A stretch of 64,000 nucleotides of DNA from Talinum fruticosum (Eukaryota > Streptophyta > Magnoliopsida > Caryophyllales > Talinaceae), in the NCBI GenBank assembly GCA_021018815.1, contig JAITYX010000010.1:4278001-4342000 (forward strand), given 5' to 3'. This document shows, piece after piece, positions 56,276 to 64,000 of the stretch. The notes beneath the pieces are model-generated. The model did no database searches and had not been told where the DNA came from. It worked only from the letters and a program-made list of their open reading frames with translations. The position numbers and the translations under genes are program-made. Position 1 is the first letter of the stretch. Each line of letters begins with the position of its first letter.

Positions 56276-56680
56276 CTAAAATTGATTTGCTAATTCGATC
56301 GGATGTACTTGGTAAGGTGCCAAGGCTTCACTACGTGCCTTCCATCTCTCGTGAGATCCGATTAATGATCGGACCGGAGTCACCGAAAACCTTGATGCTC
56401 TTAGCTCGATCTCTATGGTAGCTTGAAGACCTGTGATGCATGCTTCGTATTCCACGGCATTGTTGGCGACCTCAAAATCTAACTTGACCGAGATGGGAGT
56501 ATGTGGTCCTTCCGGCAAGACGTGAAGAGTCCCCACTCCAAAGCCCTTCCGATTGGAAACGTCGTCAAAGTACATTGTCCACATGTCCACCACTACTTGT
56601 AAGATATTTTCATCTTGGAAGTTAAGGTGTTTGGGTTGCAATTCAATTATAGGCAGATCGACTAGGAATTCCAACTCCAC
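56276..56680 (-). pseudogene. Second (archaeal-type) RNase H of the main Tat element
   Basis: 134 codons open. WTMYFDDVSNRKGFGVGTLH holds the first catalytic Asp (FDD versus the usual FDGA), followed by GPHTPISVKLDFEVANNAVE, then YEACITGLQA with the expected Glu. RSLIGSHERWKARSEALAPY is the distal part, where the usual GDS motif is replaced by VTPVRS. A second RNase H of this type before integrase is specific to the Tat/Ogre lineage. A fragment of the same domain in the other orientation is at 62360-62570. Confidence 0.82.
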
Positions 56681-56699
56681 CCTTCATTTGATTGCTTTT

Positions 56700-57990
56700 G
56701 AGGAAGATACTTGAGTTCGAATTCGATCGCATGATAATCCACCTAGCTATTTTGTTGTTGATGGTCAATTGTTCAAGAATGTACTTAATGGGATCCATCG
56801 ATGTTACCACATACCGTGTGGGCTAACATGTATTAGCTGAGCTTTTTGGAAGCCCGGACTAATGCCAATGATGTCTTCTCTAATAGCATGTATCTATTCT
56901 CATAATCTAAGAATTTCTTGCTTAGATAATATACCACATGTTCTTCCTTTCCATCTCGTTGAGCTAACATGGTTCCTATCGCGGTTTCTATTGTGGTGAG
57001 GTATGAGAGTAAAAGCTTTCCTTGTTGGGGTAGCACCGATCACTGGAGGGTTGGCTAGATATTTCTTAACCTTCTCGAATGTTTTTGGCACTCATCATCC
57101 CAAATAGGCTCAGACCCTTTCTTCGACTTCATGAAAATGGGTTCACAAACCATAGTCGGTTTTGATATAAAATGACTAATGTACTATAAACGTCCTAGGA
57201 AACCTCGTATCTCCTTCTCTATTTTCAATGGTGAAATCTCCTGAATAGCTTTGATCTTGGATGGATCAACTTTGATTCCTCTAAGACTCGACAACATAGC
57301 GTAACAATTTTCTCGAGGTTACCCCAAAGGCACACTTTTGAGGGTTAAGGCGCATATTGTACTTTCTCGGTGTTTCGAAGAATTTGCTAAGGCTCGATAA
57401 GTGCCCCTGCCCTATCCTTGGACTTAATTATCATGTCATCCACATAGACCTCGACTTCTTTGTGGATCATGTCGTGCAATAGTGTTGTAGTTGTCCTCCG
57501 ATATGTTGTGCCAGCATTCTTGAGTCCAAATGGCATCACCATATAATAGTACGTCCCTCATTGAGTGATGAAGGTTGTCTTTTCCATATCTTCCTTAGCC
57601 ATCCTCACCTTATTGTACCCTGTGTAACTATCCATAAACGAGAGTAAGGCATGTCCCACTGTGTTATCTACAAGGATGTCGATATAGGGCAGCGAGAAAT
57701 CATCTTTAGGGCTTGCTTTGTTTAGATCCCCGAAGTCAATGCATATCCGAAGCCTACCATCTTTCTTTGGGATTGGTTCTATGTTTGCTACCCACTGAGG
57801 ATAGTGAACTACTTAGATAAACTCAACCTCTAACTCGCTTCTAGACTTCTTCCTTAATCTTTAGTGGCCACTCAAGTTTTATCCTTCGAGCTTCGGCTTA
57901 ACCAGACTTAGTGTCTTCATAAAGTGGAATTCCATGTTTTGTTATACTCGGATCTATCCCTAACATGTCTTTGTAGGACCATTCAAAGAC
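56700..57990 (-). pseudogene. Reverse transcriptase and first RNase H of the main Tat element, broken
   Basis: Upstream end: DVFEWSYKDMLGIDPSITKH (about 57985-57925). The catalytic motif is in LHDMIHKEVEVYVDDMIIKS (about 57482-57425), with YVDD intact. RNase H is at 57060-56840: IETAIGTMLAQRDGKEEHVV, then YYLSKKFLDYENRYMLLEKT. Frames change at about 57800, 57400 and 57090 and stops are present. Confidence 0.85.
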
Positions 57991-59067
57991 ATCTATGAAT
58001 TTTATAAGAAGCAAAGTGAGTTGCTTCTGCTCTTCCTGGATTCGAGTGTTTTCCCAATTTTGACCTCTTGGGGTTGATCAATTGATCCTAGATTAATTGT
58101 TATTGTTTCCTTTATTATTAGTGAAAGATTTTCATAATCTTCTATAACTTTTATTAATTCTTTAGGGATTTCTTTTTCATCATTAGAGGCAAAAGAATTA
58201 AAAATAGGAGAAGGTAAAGAGTAAGTCGAAACGTTCATCTCATTGAATAAGGAGATAAGTACATCGAACTCGAAAACGCAATTATGGAATTAGAAACAAC
58301 ATAACTAGAAGATGAACTAGAAGGAACATGAATAGAAATAAAGGCCTTAGTGCTAGACTTAGGAATGGGATGTTCTCCTAAGCTAACAATAAATTCTTGG
58401 CCCTCCTCAAGCATCAATCCAAGTAATATGCTTAGACCCTTCGAGTGTCGATGTCGGTGATGAATCTGGATGGATCAAAATGCAGGTGTGACATGGCTCG
58501 AGGCAGCACCGAAATCGAGTTCCCCTCTAGGTGTGACATAGCATCTTTAGGGCTTGCTCGTTTAGGGTATGAGGAAAGGGTTTGACAGAACGGATCGTGT
58601 AAGGTGCACTCCCCTAGTTTGAACCTCCCACTTGACTTGGGTTATTTCCTTAGTAGTAGGTTGATAGCCTAGCCCGAACTTATAATTGTTGGTGGGTTCA
58701 AGGAGTGGAATGATAGGGTGATATGCCCTTCGGTCTGCAGCTAGGTGCGGAAAATACCCATTCTTCCTAAGCATTGATTGGACACTAAGGTTAACATAAG
58801 GATTGAAGTCAAGAGGTGCTTCATCCTTATCTAAATCAACAATAGTCTCAAACCCATAAAGCTCCTTATCATCAATGTCATACTTAATTTCGATAATGGA
58901 TTCTTTAGAGTTGATAGTAGCATAGAGATTGTCCCCCGTTAAAGGTTATAACTTGACCTTTGATGATCATCTTAACTTTTTGGTATCGTACGGAGGGCAT
59001 TGCTTGATGGTAAGGTAACCAAGGACGCTCTAAAAGCGAAGTTAAATGTAGCTGGAATGTTTAGGAC
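57991..59067 (-). pseudogene. Linker between protease and RT of the main Tat element
   Basis: The open stretch 58238-58002 contains PKELIKVIEDYENLSLIIKE, then INLGSIDQPQEVKIGKTLES. A similar INLGT...EVKIG stretch precedes RT in Tat-type polyproteins. The remaining 58240-59067 has short frames (58774-58562) without recognisable motifs. Confidence 0.6.
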
Positions 59068-59442
59068 TTAGAAGTAAATGTTTTTCACCACTGGCCCCAC
59101 ATTAATTGGTAAGGTCACCATTCCCAAGACTGTCCTCTTAGAATTATCATAGGCTCGAAGATAAACAATCTCTTTAGAAAGTTGTTGCTCTCCGATGCCT
59201 AGCTTTCTGGGAGTCCTCCAATGACGAATGTTCACAGCCAATCTGTTGTCTATTAAGGTTGGGGGAATGAACTTGTTAAGGCAAGTTATGGTCAAGTAAA
59301 GGGTGTTGTTGTGTGCAATGCCTTCTTTAGGGAGATCTTTTTGATCAAAGGTAATGGTTACGTCCCCACCGTTGACCAATCCTACTACTTCCTCAAGTGC
59401 GGTTTTAAGAGAGACCTTAATTTTGCTAAGTGAGTCAATCAA
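59068..59442 (-). pseudogene. Protease of the main Tat element, active site altered
   Basis: 124 codons open. TLYLTITCLNKFIPPTLIDN is followed by RLAVNI, where gypsy Tat proteases have IDNGSALN or similar. The catalytic D-(S/T/N)-G therefore reads DNR and the enzyme would be inactive. VYLRAYDNSKRTVLGMVTLP is the typical downstream strand. The frame ends in FIPPTL...IGPVVKNIYF order as in the family. Confidence 0.8.
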
Positions 59443-59544
59443 AGCCTGCCTATGTTTTTGGGAAGCAGATATGAGTTGTTAGATAGAGATATCAGCTTTT
59501 AACTTTTGAAGCTATTTCAGGATTGGGTCTTCTTCTTTAGCAGA

Positions 59545-60340
59545 CTACGGGTTCTTTTGGAGCTTCCTAAGTCTCGTTGTGGACCCACGATGCATTATCC
59601 CATCCGGATCTAGTAAAAGAACAGGATTTGTAGGCTTTTTAGATCTCCCCAAAAGTCTTCTTCTTCTAAGGGTGGTGTGCCCCAGAAGTTGTCGAGTCAT
59701 CTTTGGTTTCGTACACATCTTCGTCATCACTTACCCATAATTCATGGACTTTTAGGTCTAGAGGAGGAAAGCTAGGAAGTGGTTTGGACTCATTAATGTC
59801 TTGAATGAAGACAGATGGATCCCACTCACCTGGAATGGGTTCCGAGAAAATGGCTAAGGTACTCGTTGAAAGGAATTTTGTTGTTGCTTGGTTTCGAGCG
59901 GCCTTCGGAAGAAGGCGTTACCATCGCGAGAACATGCTCTCCAGCTTATTCATCAACGTCCAACATTGCTACGTGTAGTGCCCTTATACACGATGGTATT
60001 TGTAGAATTTTCCTACATCCCAGTTTTTAGACTGTTTTACGATTTCGATTTTGCTCTTATAGGTGGCAATTCTATTTTTCCTTTAGCCAATACCCGGTCA
60101 AGGGCTTGAGCGTATATGGTATTAATAGGAGTGTAGTCATTATACCTGTTGAGGGCATTGACATCCGCACCCTTGCTAATATTGCCTTAGTTGGAGGTTT
60201 TCGTGTCTTTAGATTGATAGTTACCTCTATACCCAGTCACGACTTTTGTAGTCGTGGTAGACATTTTTCTTCTATCTACATGCCATCATCTTTAAGGGTT
60301 GAGAAACTCATGAAAGGTAGGAATTTGAGGTGCTGATTGT
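59545..60340 (-). pseudogene. C-terminal part of gag, main Tat element
   Basis: YTPINTIYAQALDRVLAKGK (about 60140-60080), then ELPPIRAKS, followed out of frame by KFYKYHRVYKGTTRSNVGR-type sequence (about 60010-59950) in the place of the C..H...GH.T..C zinc-binding segment of Tat gag. It is severely broken. The N-terminal half is missing at 60347. Confidence 0.6.
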
Positions 60341-60347
60341 AGGCAGG

Positions 60348-62570
60348 TGTAGACACCCAAAATTTGTCGTCCCTTATCTCCGTTAATTCCGTATTTTATA
60401 TTGTTGGCCCGATGATGTTCCCGAGTCATGTTTGAGGATTTGGTTCACGAGACTAAATTTGATTGGTGTGACAGAATCCAAGTAACCACAAAGAACCTCC
60501 AACACCAAATAAATAGCCTTTCGCCTTGGGTCGGTCCAAAAATCCCTTTTTCTTTCGGACGGTCCAAGCCCGGTCAAGCCTCCAGAGATAAGGGAGTCTA
60601 GTGCCATGTACCGGGAAATTCCAGGCTCAAAATTCTGCATTTCACTTTTGTCCAATCAAACACAGAGTCGAAGACCTCAAGACGGCATTAAGTGTTGCAT
60701 TTCATGATCACAAATGTCAAAGTGTCTGTGTTTAAGCTCCAACACATTCCACCCGAGACTAGGAGCTTCCTCCCTCAAAACGTTATCGTATGGCTGGCGC
60801 CCCTACCTAGATTTGTCAAGTGAAACGCCGTGTTTTGGCCTTTAGAATCCCTTTGCAGCACGAAACCGTAGGCATCCTTGGGTGGCCGGTGCCCCGATCG
60901 GGATTCTATACGATTTTATCCAGTCTTATCACTTCATATTGGCCAAGTTTTTGTTACCATTTCTATTCAGCTTTGGGTCTGCTGAGTCGGAGTTACCTAA
61001 GTCATTTGTGACCTAGCTCTCTCTCCCTATAAATAGAGAGCCTTGGCTCTCATTTCAGCATGACTTCAGCCTATGCGTCACATTGCCAAAAATAGTCCGG
61101 ACGGCTTATTCCTTAATGTTATGCTCGCTGAAAACCGACTAAGAGCTATTGAATACTCCCATCCGTATTATGATCACTTGGTCCTTTTTAGCCTATTCTT
61201 ATTCTACTCTCTAATCTCACCACATCTAGACCTGTCAACTCCATCATTCATTCATATACCTACTCATCTCCATAAAAATCTACAAAAAAGCCCCTTTCTT
61301 GATTCACTACCATCGCATCACCGGATCCAATGACGGAGATCTAGATCGACAAGTAGGACAACCTTAGGGCACCAATTCCACCTTTAAATGGTTGTTTATT
61401 TTATGCTTATTTATTGCTTTCCGTATTGTCGAGAAAAATTGTATTGCTTCTATTTCCTCCCCATCCGATGTAATCCTTTAAGTTTCTTACTTTTTTTTTT
61501 CTTTTGCCATTACTTTCTTTACCGCTTTTCTTTTATTTGCTTTTTAATGCTTTCTATCATGTTTTGGTTGCTTTAAATTTCCGTTTAGCATGTTATTTAC
61601 TTGTGTTTAGTATGTTATTATGATTCACTACTCAAAGTAGTTATGGCCGTCTTCGGATGGGCGGACCGAAGGGTTTATCCTTAAGCTTCGTACCCTCACC
61701 TTCGAATCCGATTCTTGGTTCCGAGACCGATGGAGACATTTTTAGCCTTTTTCAGTCTTAGTTTTCCCATACTAAGATTGGAAGAGCAAATTTTATTTAT
61801 TATGTTTTTGTTAGTTTTTCTCTCCGAAAAACTAACCGGCGACTCCTCTTTTTGCTTTATCTCTATTTAAATTGCATCTCGACTTTTTCTAACCGTAGGT
61901 AAAAACTTAGGGCTTCGAACCTGCCAGCCAGGCCAAAGGCCGAGGCTTATTTCTTCATCCATGGCCTGTGACCGGTGCCTCTGATCTGTTAGGTTCTGGC
62001 TTCGGCCAGCACCGAGTGGTTAGTAGCCGTGGCTTAGGTTAAAATTGGCGTTTTCACACCAATTTGGCCCTAAAACCTCACGACAGATCTAAAACCCTAA
62101 TTTTAGTAGTGTGTTTTAATATGCTTGCATTAGGCATCTTGCATTTAGCAACCTTTGAACATAATTTATTACTATTTTGGACCCTTATGAAAAATTTATT
62201 TTACCCCTATTTAACCCTTCCGGAATGAGGCTCCCACTGGATCTTAGGGGGCCCAACAAGGCTTGACGACCCGAGAAACGGTACCTCTTCCCTTATAGCA
62301 CACGCTCTTGGTTCAAACCGCTTGTTTCACCGAGAGGCACCAAGGTTACTGGGTTTTCGGTTAAATTAGACTTTGACGTCACCAACAATGTCACAGAGTA
62401 TCAGGCATGTATTACGGGACTTGAAGCCGCTGTACGTATCGAGGTCAAGAACATCGGGGTTTTCGATGACTCCAGCTCGATCATTAATTAGATTTTGCAA
62501 AAATTGAAGGCATGTAGTGAAGCCTTAGCACCCTACCGGGCACATCCGATAGAACTATCCAAACATTTTG
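60348..62570 (+). mobile_element. Tat-type element, plus strand, internally deleted
   Basis: Starts TGTAGACACCCAAAATTT at 60348 and follows the Tat LTR to about 62098. The LTR end and PBS are missing: AAAACCCTAA is joined to TTTTAGTAGTGTG, which in the copy at 33655 lies on the far side of the PBS. Leader sequence runs to about 62345, then jumps to a fragment of the second RNase H. It probably inserted into gag of the main Tat element; the flank is GCAGG (60343-60347), with no matching copy visible. Confidence 0.75.
62360..62570 (+). pseudogene. Fragment of Tat-type second RNase H
   Basis: In one frame: VKLDFDVTNNVTEYQACITG, then LEAAVRIEVKNIGVFDDSSS, a TAG stop, and CSEALAPYRAHPIELSKHF. It aligns with the minus-strand copy at 56276-56680 but keeps FDDSSSII where that copy has changed. 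It is cut at 62570 by a gypsy LTR start. Confidence 0.82.
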
Positions 62571-64000
62571 TGTAACACCCCTAGACCCACCCTAGGAGTA
62601 TTACATGCCGGGGTTCCCGAGAGGAACCCCTAAGGCCGCTTAAGATCTCAACTTGGGGTTAATAACCGTAAGACCCGGAAATTTCGGATGCGTGCTTGCT
62701 AATGAATTAAATTACTAAAAGTTAAGTGAAAATTCGAAATTATTAAATTAAGTGAATTAGAATTTTTTCGAATCGAAGTTGCAAGCCGAGAATTGAAACT
62801 CGAGCGATGACTAGCTAAATTGGGCCTTGTGAAGCTAGTTGGGCCCAATTAAAAGAAAAAGAAAGGAAAATGAGAGTAGGAGTGCTAGCGAAAACCGAAG
62901 TTTGGGAATTAAGGGTCCAATTGGAATGAAACAGCAGGTGTGATTAGGAGAAGAGGAGAGAGAAATTGGGATAGAGAACAAAAGAGGAGGAACGAAGAAG
63001 CGTAAGGAGAAGCGAAGCAAGGAAAGAAAAGAACGGGAAAGCGAAACAGGGGAGAGCGAGAGAGGGAGCAGGGGAAAGCAAGAGAGGCCGGTGGCCGCCT
63101 GAACGGCAAGGGCGCCGCTACTAGTGGGCAAGGGAGAGCTCGGGCTTGGGAGGCTGAGCAGAGCAAAAGAAGAAAGGGGAACGAAAGAAGTAGAGACAGA
63201 GGAACAGGAAAGCGAGAGGGAGCAGAATGCCCCGAGAGAGGAAGAGCGAGCGGGAGTAGGAGCAAGAGGAACGCCGGAAACCGGCAGTCGGCGGGCCTGC
63301 CCGAGGACAGACGGCGGACGAAGGAGAAAGGAAAGAGAAGTAGAGGGCGAAAGAAGGAGATTCAAAGCAGAGGAATCGAGGGCAAGAGAGCAACGAGGGC
63401 AGCGAAAGGAGGAAGAAGAGGAAGCAAAACCCAATTCGAAATCAAAATTCAATCCTTCCAAAACTAAAATTCTTAGAACCTCTAAGAATTCAAGGTGAGT
63501 AATCTAAATTCATCCTCTAAAATAAAATGAATTAGGTGGATTGAACTTGAATTTGAAGTATGAAATGGGAAACCCTAAGATAATTGAAGAAGTTAGAGGC
63601 CTAAATTCACTAAATTAGCAACTCACGAATCAAAGAGCATGTTGTGATTATGTGATATCTAGTTCTGAATTTGTGATGTTTAAGTATTATTGAGCATGAT
63701 TATTGAGAATTAGATGAGATTAGCTTGAGCAGAATTAAGGGAAAAATCAGAAAGTTAAGTTCATGATTTATGTGTAGATTTTCGATAATTATGCCTACTA
63801 TCCGAATTTCTGTGAATTCATGTGTAGCCCAAATTTCCTAAAACTTTTACTGCAGCTTCATGGCAATTTATGGAAATTTCCTGTAAAATTTGGTATGCAT
63901 TGGATGAGTAGATTGGGAGATATGCAATTTTAAGTAAAAATGTGCTGTTTTGGACTAAATCGGAACTAAGTGAGTAACTGAATTAAGAACTGAAATTTAA
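62571..64000 (+). repeat. Gypsy-type LTR and leader, running off the window
   Basis: TGTAACACCCCTAGACCC starts at 62571. A second possible LTR start, GTAAGACCCGG, is at about 62670. A purine-rich tract (62930-63440) and then AAGGTGAGTAATC (about 63490) follow, as in LTRs of several plant Ty3/gypsy groups and similar to 19442-20608. No protein domain is present; the long frames here come from the GA-rich composition. Confidence 0.55.

Larger units (their letters stand above)
41880..60347 (-). mobile_element. Ty3/gypsy Tat-type element (main copy), minus strand
   Basis: Read from right to left: gag end (60340-59545), protease, linker, RT-RNase H, second RNase H, integrase, a gene pair on the opposite strand (50113-54368), PPT (49331-49319) and 3' LTR (49316-41880, carrying a MULE). 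The order with two RNase H domains before integrase is that of the Tat/Ogre lineage. The 5' part of gag and the 5' LTR are absent at 60347, where a plus-strand Tat LTR begins. The coding regions are all decayed. Confidence 0.87.

Noticed and set aside
62835..63461. The longest open frame in the window (208 codons, minus strand), rich in Ser, Leu, Pro and Phe, with overlapping frames on both strands
   Set aside because: It is the antisense of a GA-rich gypsy leader. The composition explains the lack of stops, several frames are open at once, and no domain or motif is visible.
1..64000. tRNA, rRNA or organelle-derived sequence
   Set aside because: I looked for cloverleaf-type and conserved rRNA words and saw none apart from the tRNA-complementary primer sites; without a covariance search small RNA genes cannot be fully excluded.

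Overview
This 64 kb window is plant nuclear DNA, most likely from a dicot, and it consists almost entirely of nested and rearranged transposable elements. I found no convincing host gene, tRNA or rRNA. The evidence for a plant is a set of diagnostic lineages: Sirevirus-type Ty1/copia retrotransposons, Tat/Ogre-type Ty3/gypsy elements with a second (archaeal-type) RNase H, other gypsy LTRs, CACTA transposons and a MuDR-type MULE. Nearly all coding sequence is broken by stops and frameshifts.

Layout, left to right. 1-5570: element A, a decayed copia element cut by the window edge. It carries a solo LTR in its reverse transcriptase region (1887-3210) and a truncated extra 3' ORF. 5571-6111: non-coding repeat sequence. 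6112-18850: element B, a nearly complete Sirevirus-type element in order 5' LTR, PBS, gag, protease, integrase, RT, RNase H, TATA box, extra (env-like) ORF, PPT, 3' LTR; the 3' LTR holds a 2 kb AT-rich insertion. 18851-21483: a patchwork of LTR pieces and a gypsy-like fragment. 21493-32755: element C, a second Sirevirus-type element on the minus strand, facing B across an inverted LTR junction; its 3' LTR carries a CACTA transposon. 32756-35648: the LTR end of a minus-strand Tat element. 35649-38497: gypsy LTR remains and another Sirevirus LTR. 38498-49316: two Tat LTRs in inverted orientation, one holding a second CACTA element and the other a 5.4 kb MULE with a transposase gene and an opposite-strand GRF zinc finger ORF. 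49317-60347: the internal region of a minus-strand Tat element (gag, protease, RT, RNase H, second RNase H, integrase), followed by an oppositely oriented plant-mobile-domain-like gene with its own TATA box. 60348-62570: a plus-strand, internally deleted Tat copy. 62571-64000: start of a gypsy LTR.

Four things stand out. The two CACTA copies share a transcript-like unit (TATA box, CCG-rich leader, 77-base intron, strongly acidic reading frame). The Tat element carries an antisense PMD-like gene with a promoter. All three Sirevirus-type copies have a TATA-like box upstream of the extra ORF, far from the LTR promoter. Copies of the same repeat disagree strikingly often at CGG/CCG sites, which may be biological or an assembly artefact and affects how many breaks are real.

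All assignments come from reading motifs and comparing copies within the window by eye. No database search was possible, and boundaries without a clear terminal motif are approximate.
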